NCBI RefSeq assembly: GCF_045920555.1
Contig: NZ_CP174509.1
Coordinates: forward strand, 2,294,001 to 2,358,000
From: Pseudalkalibacillus sp045920555
GTDB taxonomy: Bacteria > Bacillota > Bacilli > Bacillales > Fictibacillaceae
DNA length: 64,000 bases
Reading direction: 5' to 3'
Shown here: in pieces, positions 1 through 8,183 of the stretch
How the letters are laid out: every line of letters begins with the position of its first letter
Position numbering within the stretch: the first letter of the stretch is position 1
Made by a program: the position numbers and the translations under genes
The notes under the pieces: generated by a model
Seen by the model: only the letters and a program-made list of their open reading frames with translations
Database searches by the model: none
Told to the model about the DNA's origin: nothing

Positions 1-2
1 AA

Positions 3-386
3 GAAATGAAGGAAGTGGAGATCCAGGACGAGCCTGCCGGCGAGAAGTGCGAGAAGTGCGGAAGTGAAATGGTTTTTAAAATGGGCCGATACGGTAAGTT
101 CATGGCTTGCTCTAATTTTCCGGACTGCAGGAATACGAAACCGATTGTGAAGGATATCGGAGTTAAATGTCCAAAATGCAATGAAGGAAATATCGTGGAG
201 CGTAAGAGTAAGAAACGACGTATCTTCTATGGTTGTGATCGATTCCCTAAATGTGATTTTGTCTCTTGGGATAAACCAATCAACCGTCCTTGTCCGAAGT
301 GCGATAGCATGCTCGTCGAAAAGAAATCGAAGAAAAGCACCACAATTCAATGTACGAATTGCGACTACAAAGAGAAACAAAATTAG
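3..386 (+). CDS. topA: DNA topoisomerase I, C-terminal zinc-ribbon part (5' truncated)
   Basis: This is the 3' end of topA; the reading frame is open from the window edge, so the real start lies upstream. Topoisomerase I relaxes negatively supercoiled DNA. The visible 127 residues hold three four-cysteine zinc ribbons (CEKC...CSNFPDC, CPKC...CDRFPKC, CPKC...CTNC), the usual tail of bacterial type IA enzymes that binds single-stranded DNA and contacts RNA polymerase. The catalytic tyrosine domain is outside the window. trmFO follows 11 bases after the stop, the same order as in B. subtilis, so the two are probably co-transcribed. Confidence 0.95.
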   Translation, partial: EMKEVEIQDEPAGEKCEKCGSEMVFKMGRYGKFMACSNFPDCRNTKPIVKDIGVKCPKCNEGNIVERKSKKRRIFYGCDRFPKCDFVSWDKPINRPCPKCDSMLVEKKSKKSTTIQCTNCDYKEKQN

Positions 387-397
387 GGTGATGGAAA

Positions 398-1705
398 GTG
401 AATTTACAAGCAGTTAATGTCGTTGGAGCAGGACTAGCAGGAAGTGAAGCTGCTTGGCAGTTAGCGAAACGCGGGATAAAAGTCAATCTATATGAAATGA
501 GACCGAAAAGACAGACACCTGCTCATCATACGGATAAGTTTGCAGAATTGGTCTGCAGTAATTCCTTGCGTTCAAATGCATTGACGAATGCAGTCGGCGT
601 ACTGAAAGAAGAAATGAGACACTTAGATTCTGTCATCATCCAAAGTGCTGATGATTGTTCTGTCCCTGCCGGCGGTGCCCTTGCAGTCGATCGTCATGAG
701 TTTGCAGCCAAAGTGACGGAAAGAGTGAAAGGTCATCCGAACGTGACAGTCTATGAAGAAGAGATCCGTGAAATACCAGAGGGACCAACAATCATCGCTA
801 CAGGTCCGCTGACGTCCGAAGATCTATCTAAAGCATTATTATCATTGACTGGTGAAGAATATCTTTATTTCTATGATGCGGCAGCCCCGATAATCGAAGT
901 GGATAGTGTCGATCGTGACAAAGTCTATTTGAAGTCCCGTTATGACAAAGGGGAAGCGGCTTATCTCAATTGTCCGATGACCGAAGAAGAGTTCGGTCGT
1001 TTTTATGAAGCGCTTATTTCAGCAGAAACGGTCCCTTTAAAAGAATTTGAGAAGGAAATATTCTTTGAAGGCTGTATGCCTGTCGAGGTCATGGCGAAAA
1101 GAGGGAAGAAGACATTGCTCTTCGGACCGATGAAACCAGTAGGATTGGAAGATCCGAAAACCGGGAAACAACCGTATGCGGTCGTTCAATTGAGGCAGGA
1201 TAATAAGACTGGTACACTTTATAATATCGTTGGCTTCCAGACCCATCTGAAATGGGGCCCACAGAAAGAAGTCATTCGATTGATCCCTGGTTTGGAGAAT
1301 GCTGAAATCGTCCGTTACGGTGTCATGCATCGAAATACGTTCATCAATTCACCGAACTTGCTTAATCCGACATACCAATATAAAGATCGGGATGACTTGT
1401 TCTTTGCTGGTCAAATGACTGGTGTGGAAGGCTATGTAGAAAGTGCAGCATCAGGATTGATAGCTGGAATCAATGCAGCTCGACTCGTGCAAGATCAGGA
1501 GCCGGTGATCTTTCCACTGGAAACAGCCTTAGGTGGTATGGCAGAATATATTACAACTGCGAATCCGGATAATTTCCAACCGATCAATGCAAATTTCGGA
1601 CTCTTCCCTCCTCTTGAGAAAAAAATCAAGAATAAGAAGGAAAGATACGAAAAAATAGCTGACAGAGCATTGGAAACAATTCAGAATTTTTTAACAAAAG
1701 TGTGA
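398..1705 (+). CDS. trmFO: Methylenetetrahydrofolate-tRNA-(uracil-5-)-methyltransferase
   Basis: TrmFO is the folate- and FAD-dependent enzyme that methylates U54 in the T-loop of tRNA, the Gram-positive alternative to TrmA. The 435-residue protein matches the family length. It opens with a dinucleotide-binding motif GAGLAG (residues 10-15) and carries the two cysteines known to be functional in B. subtilis TrmFO, here Cys53 (LVCSNS) and Cys226 (EGCMPVE). The start is a GTG; the first residues MNLQAVNVVGAG fit the family well. It lies directly behind topA and is followed by a hairpin before xerC. Confidence 0.96.
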   Translation: MNLQAVNVVGAGLAGSEAAWQLAKRGIKVNLYEMRPKRQTPAHHTDKFAELVCSNSLRSNALTNAVGVLKEEMRHLDSVIIQSADDCSVPAGGALAVDRHEFAAKVTERVKGHPNVTVYEEEIREIPEGPTIIATGPLTSEDLSKALLSLTGEEYLYFYDAAAPIIEVDSVDRDKVYLKSRYDKGEAAYLNCPMTEEEFGRFYEALISAETVPLKEFEKEIFFEGCMPVEVMAKRGKKTLLFGPMKPVGLEDPKTGKQPYAVVQLRQDNKTGTLYNIVGFQTHLKWGPQKEVIRLIPGLENAEIVRYGVMHRNTFINSPNLLNPTYQYKDRDDLFFAGQMTGVEGYVESAASGLIAGINAARLVQDQEPVIFPLETALGGMAEYITTANPDNFQPINANFGLFPPLEKKIKNKKERYEKIADRALETIQNFLTKV

Positions 1706-1718
1706 ATATATATTGTCA

Positions 1719-1755
1719 AGACCTCTAAGTTGTGTTACGATTTAGGGGTCTTTAT
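1719..1755 (+). terminator. Hairpin in the trmFO-xerC gap
   Basis: A 10-bp stem (AGACCTCTAA with TTAGGGGTCT, one G-U pair) and a 13-nt loop follow trmFO. The T-tract is short (TTTAT), so it may act as a weak terminator or mRNA 3' end rather than a full stop. Confidence 0.55.
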
Positions 1756-1801
1756 GCTAATTGTTTCACTATTCAGAAAATAATAGGAAGTTGATTGTAA
1801 T

Positions 1802-2689
1802 ATGCAAGAAGACATCCGTCTTTTTATTGAGTATCTGCAAATTGAAAAGAACTGTTCGCAGCACACGGTCATTAACTATCAGCTTGACATCGACGATTTT
1901 GTTGAATTCATGAAGCAGCAAGGCTTGTACCAATTTGCTGCTGTTTCTTATGTACATGTCCGTCACTATTTGACGGTATTGCATGAAAAGAAATATGCCA
2001 GGAAAACTGTAGCTCGAAAAGTCTCAACATTAAGAAGCTTCTACCGCTTTTTGATCAGAGAAGAATGCTTAGAACAGAATCCTTTTAAAACAGCAAGCTT
2101 ACCTAAACAAACCAGGCGACTCCCCAAATTCTTTTATGAAGAAGAACTTGAGGAGTTGTTTGAAGTTTCGGACTTAAACACACCGTTGGGTCAAAGGAAT
2201 CAAACATTGCTCGAACTTCTTTACGGAACGGGAATTCGAGTCAGTGAATGTTGTGAGCTTTCTTTAAAAGACATCGACCTTACGATTGAGACTATCCTTG
2301 TTAGGGGGAAAGGTCGAAAGGAAAGGTATGTCCCGATCGGCAGCTTTGCAATCGAAGCCATTGAGCGCTATTTGCAATCTGGCAGGAAGACATTGATGAA
2401 AACAAAAGAGCACGATAAACTTTTCGTGAATTATAAAGGAGATCCCTTAACGGATCAGGGTGTGAGAAAAGTTTTGAAAAAAATGATTGAATCGACATCA
2501 TTGACGATGAACATCACACCTCACATGATGCGACATACGTTTGCAACCCATCTATTGAATGAGGGCGCTGATCTGAGAGCTGTACAGGAACTATTGGGTC
2601 ATTCTCAACTATCGACAACCCAAATATATACACATGTTACAAAAGATAAATTACAGCAGATGTATCGCAACTTTCATCCAAGAGCTTAA
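1802..2689 (+). CDS. xerC: Tyrosine recombinase XerC
   Basis: This chromosome-dimer resolution recombinase acts at dif with XerD. The N-terminal SAM-like core-binding domain occupies about residues 1-90 and the catalytic domain about 110-295. All six catalytic positions are visible: Arg146 (GTGIRVSE), Lys170, His241 and Arg244 (HMMRHTF), His267 (LLGHSQ) and Tyr276 (QIYTHV). Its length of 295 is typical. Its place between trmFO and hslV matches the B. subtilis xerC (codV) locus rather than xerD, which lies elsewhere. Confidence 0.96.
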   Translation: MQEDIRLFIEYLQIEKNCSQHTVINYQLDIDDFVEFMKQQGLYQFAAVSYVHVRHYLTVLHEKKYARKTVARKVSTLRSFYRFLIREECLEQNPFKTASLPKQTRRLPKFFYEEELEELFEVSDLNTPLGQRNQTLLELLYGTGIRVSECCELSLKDIDLTIETILVRGKGRKERYVPIGSFAIEAIERYLQSGRKTLMKTKEHDKLFVNYKGDPLTDQGVRKVLKKMIESTSLTMNITPHMMRHTFATHLLNEGADLRAVQELLGHSQLSTTQIYTHVTKDKLQQMYRNFHPRA

Positions 2690-2725
2690 CAAGGGTTAGG
2701 AGTCAATGAAGGGAGGAGGTCGAGA

Positions 2726-3268
2726 ATGAATACATTCCATGCTACAACAATTTTTGCTGTACATCATAAAGGCAACTGTGCGATGGCAGGCGATGGGCAA
2801 GTGACTTTCGGAAATGCCGTAGTGATGAAACATACTGCAAGGAAGGTTCGTAAACTATATGATGGTAAAGTTCTTGCAGGATTTGCGGGTTCTGTAGCAG
2901 ATGCATTCACGTTATTTGAAAAATTCGAAGCAAAACTCGAAGAATTCAACGGAAACTTACAACGTTCTGCTGTTGAACTTGCAAAAGAATGGCGTGGTGA
3001 TAAAATGCTACGTAAATTGGAGGCGATGCTGATCGTCATGAACAAAGAGACGCTGTTACTCGTTTCTGGTACCGGCGAAGTCATTGAGCCTGATGATGGG
3101 ATATTGGCGATCGGTTCAGGTGGAAATTATGCTTTGTCTGCGGGAAGGGCACTAATAAGGTATGGAGAACATCTAACTGCCGCTGATATTGCGAAAAGCG
3201 CTCTGGAGATCGCTGCAGAAATTTGTGTTTACACAAATGACCAGATCATTGTTGAACAATTAACTTGA
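2726..3268 (+). CDS. hslV: ATP-dependent protease proteolytic subunit HslV (ClpQ/CodW)
   Basis: HslV is the proteasome-like peptidase that forms dodecamers and works with the HslU ATPase. The 180-residue sequence is close to B. subtilis CodW throughout (GDGQVTFG, GFAGSVADAFTL, GSGGNYAL). The start is fixed by an AGGAGG box 7 bases upstream. The N-terminus reads MNTFHATTIFA. B. subtilis CodW was described as an N-terminal serine protease using Ser2, and this protein has Asn2 and Thr3 instead; the threonines at 7 and 8 align with the catalytic threonine of E. coli HslV. Which residue is the mature N-terminus cannot be told from sequence. Confidence 0.95.
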   Translation: MNTFHATTIFAVHHKGNCAMAGDGQVTFGNAVVMKHTARKVRKLYDGKVLAGFAGSVADAFTLFEKFEAKLEEFNGNLQRSAVELAKEWRGDKMLRKLEAMLIVMNKETLLLVSGTGEVIEPDDGILAIGSGGNYALSAGRALIRYGEHLTAADIAKSALEIAAEICVYTNDQIIVEQLT

Positions 3269-3287
3269 AACGGGGGAGTTTGACACG

Positions 3288-4685
3288 ATGAAAATGGATT
3301 ATACACCAAGACAGATTGTTGAACGACTTGATCAGTTTATTGTTGGTCAGCATAGTGCGAAGAAAGCGGTCGCAATTGCGCTTCGTAATCGATATCGCAG
3401 AAGTTTGATCGATGAATCGATTCGAGATGAAGTCGTTCCAAAAAATATATTGATGATTGGTCCGACAGGTGTCGGGAAAACTGAAATCGCTAGAAGGCTG
3501 GCCAAGATAGTCGGAGCTCCATTTATAAAAATCGAGGCGACTAAATTCACTGAAGTTGGATATGTCGGCCGCGATGTCGAATCTATGGTACGTGACCTTG
3601 TAGAAACATCCATCCGTATCGTTAAAGAAGAAAAGATGGCTTCAGTTAAAGAACCAGCTGAACAGAATGCAAATAAGAGACTTGTAGAATTGCTTGTCCC
3701 TTCTAAGAAAACCGAACAAAATGCTTATAAAAACCCACTCGAAATGTTATTCGGAAATCAACAACAGCAAAACACGAATGACAATGCTGATAATGATAAA
3801 GATCAAATCGCTTCGAAAAGGAAGCAGATCGCCCATCAACTTGCTCTTGGTGAATTGGAAGACCACTATGTCACTGTCGAAGTAGAGGAGCAGAACCAAA
3901 ATATGATGGATTTGTTCCAAGGTTCCGGTATGGAACAGATGGGCATGAATATGCAGGATATGCTCGGCAATCTGATGCCGAAGAAAAAGAAAAAACGGAA
4001 GCTTACCGTAAAGGAAGCAAGGAAAGTTTTAACCCATGAAGAAGCCCATAAACTAATCGATATGGACGAAGTTGGTCAAGAAGCTGTTACAAGAGCCGAA
4101 CAAACGGGTATGATTTTTATAGATGAGATTGATAAGATTGCTGGGAAAGGAAATCAATCTGCTGACGTCTCACGTGAAGGGGTCCAAAGAGATATATTAC
4201 CGATTGTAGAAGGATCGACTGTTGTCACGAAATATGGACCTGTGAAGACAGATCATGTGTTATTCGTATCCGCAGGTGCGTTCCATATTGCAAAACCTTC
4301 TGATTTGATTCCAGAGCTTCAAGGAAGGTTCCCGATCAGGGTCGAGCTCTCCAGTCTTACCATTGACGATTTTGTCTCGATACTGGTGGATCCTGACAAT
4401 GCTTTGACAAAACAATATAAAGCTCTTTTGCAAACTGAAGGTATAAACATAGAATTTTCTGACGATGCTATTCGTAGAATTGCGACTATCGCAACTGAAG
4501 TGAATCAACATACTGACAATATTGGAGCAAGAAGACTTCATACGATTTTGGAAAGATTGCTGGAAGATTTATCTTTTGAAGCCCCAGATATTAATCTTGA
4601 GACTATTACAATTACTCCGGAATATGTCGATGAAAAACTAGGAGCGATTGCAAAAGATCGAGACTTGAGTCAGTATATCTTATAA
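3288..4685 (+). CDS. hslU: ATP-dependent protease ATPase subunit HslU (ClpY)
   Basis: HslU is the AAA+ unfoldase partner of HslV. The 465-residue protein has a Walker A motif GPTGVGKT at residues 58-65, a Walker B motif IFIDEIDK, the intermediate I-domain (about residues 110-245, rich in Q/N/M, with GMEQMGMNMQDML) and the conserved C-terminal tail DLSQYIL that inserts into HslV to activate it. The gene starts 19 bases after hslV behind a GGGGGAG ribosome binding site, so the pair is co-transcribed with xerC and probably codY, as in B. subtilis. Confidence 0.97.
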   Translation: MKMDYTPRQIVERLDQFIVGQHSAKKAVAIALRNRYRRSLIDESIRDEVVPKNILMIGPTGVGKTEIARRLAKIVGAPFIKIEATKFTEVGYVGRDVESMVRDLVETSIRIVKEEKMASVKEPAEQNANKRLVELLVPSKKTEQNAYKNPLEMLFGNQQQQNTNDNADNDKDQIASKRKQIAHQLALGELEDHYVTVEVEEQNQNMMDLFQGSGMEQMGMNMQDMLGNLMPKKKKKRKLTVKEARKVLTHEEAHKLIDMDEVGQEAVTRAEQTGMIFIDEIDKIAGKGNQSADVSREGVQRDILPIVEGSTVVTKYGPVKTDHVLFVSAGAFHIAKPSDLIPELQGRFPIRVELSSLTIDDFVSILVDPDNALTKQYKALLQTEGINIEFSDDAIRRIATIATEVNQHTDNIGARRLHTILERLLEDLSFEAPDINLETITITPEYVDEKLGAIAKDRDLSQYIL

Positions 4686-4704
4686 TACTTAGGAGGAGTT
4701 ACAA

Positions 4705-5484
4705 ATGAATTTATTAGAAAAAACAAGAAAAATCAATGCTTTACTTCAAGAGTCTGGTGGTAAACCAGTAAACTTTAAAGAAATGGCCGGTACATTGTGT
4801 GATGTGATCGAAGCGAATATTTTCGTAGTTAGCCGCCGTGGAAAACTACTTGGATTCTCTCTTGTACAGGAAATTGAAAATGAAAGAATGAAGAAGATGC
4901 TTGTAGATAGACAATTTCCTACTGAATATACGAAGAACCTTTTCAACATCACTGAAACTTCTTCAAACCTGGATATCAACAGTGAATATACTGCTTTTCC
5001 TGTTGAGAACAAAGATCTATTCGGTAAAGGACTTACAACGATCGTACCTATCGTAGGGGCTGGGGAACGTTTAGGGACTTTGATTCTTTCAAGATTAAAT
5101 GAATCTTTCCAAGATGACGATCTGATCCTTGCTGAATACGGTGCAACGGTTGTAGGTACAGAAATTCTCCGTGAAAAATCTGAAGAGATCGAAGAGGAAG
5201 CTCGTAATAAAGCTGTTGTACAGATGGCGATCAGTTCATTATCTTATAGTGAACTAGAAGCGATTGAGCATATTTTCGAAGAATTGGATGGAAATGAAGG
5301 GCTTCTAGTTGCAAGTAAAATTGCTGACCGTGTGGGAATCACCCGTTCCGTAATTGTAAATGCGCTTCGTAAGTTGGAAAGCGCTGGTGTAATCGAGTCG
5401 CGTTCACTTGGAATGAAGGGTACTTATATTAAAGTGTTGAATGATAAGTTCTTACATGAGCTTTCTAAATTAAAAGCGATCTAA
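4705..5484 (+). CDS. codY: GTP- and branched-chain-amino-acid-sensing global repressor CodY
   Basis: CodY represses stationary-phase and nutrient-uptake genes while GTP and Ile/Leu/Val are abundant. The protein has the exact B. subtilis length of 259 residues, with an N-terminal GAF-type ligand domain (about 1-155) and a C-terminal winged helix-turn-helix (about 190-245; helix ASKIADRVGITRSVIVNA). A clear AGGAGG box precedes the ATG. It closes the xerC-hslV-hslU-codY operon. Its terminator is split by an insertion sequence. Confidence 0.98.
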   Translation: MNLLEKTRKINALLQESGGKPVNFKEMAGTLCDVIEANIFVVSRRGKLLGFSLVQEIENERMKKMLVDRQFPTEYTKNLFNITETSSNLDINSEYTAFPVENKDLFGKGLTTIVPIVGAGERLGTLILSRLNESFQDDDLILAEYGATVVGTEILREKSEEIEEEARNKAVVQMAISSLSYSELEAIEHIFEELDGNEGLLVASKIADRVGITRSVIVNALRKLESAGVIESRSLGMKGTYIKVLNDKFLHELSKLKAI

Positions 5485-5491
5485 TAAGGAG

Positions 5492-5509
5492 AAAGGGCTG
5501 ACATTGATA
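5492..5509 (+). terminator. Left half of the codY terminator, split by the IS
   Basis: AAAGGGCTGAC plus TTGAT upstream of the IS can pair with ATCGA plus GTCGGTCTTT (6807-6821) downstream of it, which is followed by CTTTTTT. Without the IS these form a rho-independent terminator with a loop of about seven bases. The element therefore sits exactly in the terminator loop, separating the arms by about 1.3 kb. This is read directly from base pairing; the ancestral state is inferred. Confidence 0.7.
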
Positions 5510-5576
5510 TGATCCCCACATAGTAGACAGAAAAAAGAAAGCACATTAATCTGTCTATTATGGAGGGGATTTTTCT

Positions 5577-5873
5577 ATGGGGAAAATGAGACAATCATAT
5601 GATGTTGCATTTAAGAAAAAAGTAGTGGATCTATATATTAAAGATGGTATGGGCTACGATACGGTTGCGAAGGAAGTAGGTATTTCTAGTTCAGTTGTAC
5701 GTCGTTGGGTTCAACACTTTGAGGCAGAAGGAATAAAGGGTCTCGAGGAAAAGCGCGGGAAAGCAAAAGGACCTGGGAAAGGCAGACCAAGAACCCGTCC
5801 TGAGGATCCAGAAGAGAAAATCAAACGATTAGAAGCCGAGAATGAAATGTTAAAAAAGTTCTTAGGGAAGTAA
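5577..5873 (+). CDS. IS3-family transposase OrfA (helix-turn-helix)
   Basis: This 98-residue OrfA carries a helix-turn-helix near residues 20-45 (GYDTVAKEVGISSSVVRRWV) that binds the element ends, a basic Pro/Arg-rich linker, and a C-terminal leucine-zipper-like segment (IKRLEAENEMLKKFL) used for multimerisation. The A AAA AAG heptamer at 5852-5858 is in the right phase for -1 frameshifting into orfB, giving ...EMLKKVLREVKGG... in the fused product. A good GGAGGGG box precedes the ATG. Nothing suggests it is inactive. Confidence 0.93.
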   Translation: MGKMRQSYDVAFKKKVVDLYIKDGMGYDTVAKEVGISSSVVRRWVQHFEAEGIKGLEEKRGKAKGPGKGRPRTRPEDPEEKIKRLEAENEMLKKFLGK

Positions 5874-5881
5874 AAGGGGGT

Positions 5882-6763
5882 ATGGAAGCCGTATCAACAG
5901 GTACTAAGTATAAAGTGATTCAAGATATGTCCAAGAAACAATACCCTGTCCAACTTCTATGTGAACTTGCAGGGGTATCAAGGGGCGGATATTACAAGTG
6001 GTTAAAGCGTCAGGAAGCCCCCTCTTCTAAACAGTTAGAGGATGATAAAATCAAGAAGTTAATCATAAAGTGTCACACAAAGCTCAAGGGGATTTATGGT
6101 TATAGAAGGATACATGTCTGGCTTAAGTCGGTACACAATTTACATATGAATCATAAACGGGTTCAACGCTTGATGGGTGAATTGGGAATAAAAGCCATCA
6201 TAAGAAGAAAACGGCCCTACTACGGAAAGAAGGAAGCTTATGCCATCTCAGAAAACCATTTGAACCGAGATTTTAAAGCCTCTAAGCCAAATGAAAAATG
6301 GGTAACAGACATTACATACTTAATTTTTAATGGACAAAGATTGTATTTATCGGCTATTAAAGACTTATACAATAACGAAATCATCGCATATAAAATCAGT
6401 CAAAGAAACGACCTTCAACTAGTAATGGATACAGTAAAAAAGGCAAGAAGAAAACGGAGTGTAAAAGGAATTATCCTTCATAGCGATCAGGGATTCCAGT
6501 ACACCTCAAAACAATATAACCAACTGCTTAAAAAATACAAAATGAAAGCGAGTATGTCTCGAAAAGGAAACTGTTGGGATAATGCTTGTATGGAGAACTT
6601 TTTTAGCCATTTTAAAACAGAATGTTTTCACTTATACTCTTTCCGAACCTCTGAAGAGGTTAAGTTTGCCGTCCACCAATACATACGATTTTATAATCAC
6701 CAGAGATTTCAAAAGAAATTAAACAACCTGAGTCCCTATAATTATAGAGCTCAGGCTGCTTAA
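5882..6763 (+). CDS. IS3-family transposase OrfB (DDE integrase core)
   Basis: The 293-residue catalytic part of the transposase. It has the HTH_21-type region (about 50-105) and an rve integrase core with all three acidic residues visible: Asp in WVTDITYL, Asp in LHSDQGFQY and Glu in MENFFSHFK. The typical C-terminal IRFYNHQRFQ follows. The AAAGGGGG before its ATG can serve as its own ribosome binding site or stimulate the frameshift from orfA. The frame is uninterrupted, so the element may be able to move. Confidence 0.94.
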   Translation: MEAVSTGTKYKVIQDMSKKQYPVQLLCELAGVSRGGYYKWLKRQEAPSSKQLEDDKIKKLIIKCHTKLKGIYGYRRIHVWLKSVHNLHMNHKRVQRLMGELGIKAIIRRKRPYYGKKEAYAISENHLNRDFKASKPNEKWVTDITYLIFNGQRLYLSAIKDLYNNEIIAYKISQRNDLQLVMDTVKKARRKRSVKGIILHSDQGFQYTSKQYNQLLKKYKMKASMSRKGNCWDNACMENFFSHFKTECFHLYSFRTSEEVKFAVHQYIRFYNHQRFQKKLNNLSPYNYRAQAA

Positions 6764-6835
6764 AAATGCTTTTTAATTTCTGTCTACTTGACAGGGGTCA
6801 CTTCACATCGAGTCGGTCTTTCTTTTTTGTTCCCC

Positions 6836-6903
6836 ACAAAGGTACTGTAGAGAAAAGAGTCTTACATGTAAACATGACGACTTCTTTTCTGCAGTACCTT
6901 TGT
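6836..6903. repeat. Long imperfect inverted repeat downstream of the IS
   Basis: ACAAAGGTACTG (6836-6847) is matched by CAGTACCTTTGT (6892-6903). The pairing continues inward through the AGAGAAAAGAGTC and CGACTTCTTTTCT segments with a few mismatches, leaving a loop that itself contains CATGTAAACATG. It lies between the right half of the codY terminator and the fliP remnant. It may be a second terminator or a miniature mobile element; I recognise neither. Confidence 0.65.
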
Positions 6904-6934
6904 TTCGCTGCGCTCAAAAATCAAGGTTTTTTGG

Positions 6935-7128
6935 AAAACGGCGTTCTAGATGGGCTTCATGATTTTTGTACCGTTTCTAGTCATTGATATGGTTGTCGCA
7001 AGTTATTGATGGCGATGGGGATGATGATGCTTCCTCCAGTCATGATTTCTTTGCCTTTTAAAATATTGCTTTTCGTCCTTGTTGATGGTTGGTATTTGAT
7101 TGTGCAATCTCTATTGGAAAGTTACTAG
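6935..7128 (+). pseudogene. fliP: fliP remnant (C-terminal end of the flagellar export protein)
   Basis: Only the last 60 or so codons survive. The frame reads KTAF, then a TAG where FliP has Gln, then MGFMIFVPFLVIDMVVAS. A one-base loss near 7002 shifts it into LLMAMGMMMLPPVMISLPFK and on to ...GWYLIVQSLLESY and a stop. These are the hallmark last two transmembrane segments of FliP. The large N-terminal part is missing at a junction near 6935. It has one nonsense mutation, one frameshift and a big deletion, so it is a dead gene. It sits directly before fliQ, as expected. Confidence 0.88.
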
Positions 7129-7149
7129 AGATGAGAAGGTGTTTGTTCT

Positions 7150-7422
7150 ATGGACTCACAATTCGTTATTTCCCTTGCTGAAAAAGGAGTTTACACGACG
7201 TTGATCATCAGTGGACCATTGCTTATATTGGCTCTTGCGGTCGGACTGTTCGTCAGCATTTTTCAAGCTACAACTCAAATTCAAGAGCAGACACTGGCGT
7301 TCATTCCGAAGATTGTCGCTGTACTCGTTTCCCTGATCTTCTTCGGACCATGGATGCTGATCCAAATGGTGGCATTCACTCATGAACTCTACAGCAATAT
7401 CAATAATTATATAGGTTTATAG
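7150..7422 (+). CDS. fliQ: Flagellar type III export protein FliQ
   Basis: A 90-residue membrane protein with two hydrophobic helices (about 15-40 and 52-77) and the family words IFQATTQIQEQTL and FIPKI. FliQ is part of the export gate of the flagellar basal body with FliP and FliR. The frame and length are intact and a GAGAAGGTG site precedes the ATG. Since fliP is a remnant and flhB/flhA are absent from this locus, the product probably has no working complex and the gene survives by chance or recency. Confidence 0.9.
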   Translation: MDSQFVISLAEKGVYTTLIISGPLLILALAVGLFVSIFQATTQIQEQTLAFIPKIVAVLVSLIFFGPWMLIQMVAFTHELYSNINNYIGL

Positions 7423-7427
7423 ATTTT

Positions 7428-8183
7428 ATGGCGGAATTTGTAAATAGTATACCAGCCTTTTTATTAGTCCAGGTAAGAATAACAGCATTCATGGCAACCG
7501 TACCGATCTTTTCATATCGAAATATACTAGTCATACATAAAATCGGATTCTCTGTGGTATTTTCTTTCTTTATCCTTACCACATTGCAGACACCGATGGT
7601 CGCCCTGAATGGAGAATATATCCTGCTGTTGATGAAGGAACTGATGATTGGGTTGAGCATCGGGTTCATCGCGTCGATACTCTTATATGGTTTACAAGTA
7701 GCTGGGGGGTTCATCGACTTACAGATGGGATTTGCAATTGCAAATGTATTCGACCCGCAAACTGGTATCCAGACACCACTCGTCGGTAGGTTTTTATATA
7801 TTTTCGCGATTTTATTCTTACTTACGATTGATGCACATCATATGTTCCTGAATGGCAACTATCAAAGTTATCAATTTGCTTCGATCGAACGTTGGGCTTT
7901 CATGTTCGATGACGGGAATGTAGCGAGATTAGTAGCGGATACTGTTGTGAAGATGTTCTACATTGCATTCCAAATGGCGATTCCAGTGGTGGGATGTTTG
8001 TTCCTGGTCGATTTGGCTCTAGGAATCATTTCAAGGACTGTACCACAAGTGAACGTGTTCATTGTCGGTCTTCCGTTGAAAATCTTTGTCAGTTTCGTTG
8101 TATTAATGCTTGTCATACCAGTAATCTTCCAATTGGTCGGTTCGTTAAATATCGAAATGCAAGAGTCTATCCGGAAGCGATGA
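7428..8183 (+). pseudogene. fliR: Flagellar export protein FliR, 3' end lost and fused to flhF sequence
   Basis: The 251-codon frame begins as a normal FliR (MAEFVNSIPAFLLVQVRITAF) and keeps its hydrophobic helices, the amphipathic GLQVAGGFIDLQMGFAIANVFDP stretch in the middle, and PQVNVFIVGLPLKI near the end. The family's last dozen or more residues are replaced by MQESIRKR, read out of frame from flhF sequence after a deletion junction near 8160. It might still fold, but with flhB and flhA gone from the locus it is best treated as a truncated remnant. The ribosome binding site is poor. Confidence 0.8.

Larger units (their letters stand above)
5510..6800 (+). mobile_element. IS3-family insertion sequence, IS150-like group
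   Basis: A complete-looking 1291-bp element. Imperfect 24-bp terminal inverted repeats run 5510-5533 and 6777-6800, both beginning TGA.CCC and sharing AGTAGACAGAAA. Two overlapping frames, orfA and orfB, are joined by an A6G slippery heptamer at 5852-5858, as in other IS3 elements that make an OrfAB transposase by -1 frameshifting. No direct target duplication is visible (left flank GATA, right flank CTTC). Confidence 0.92.
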
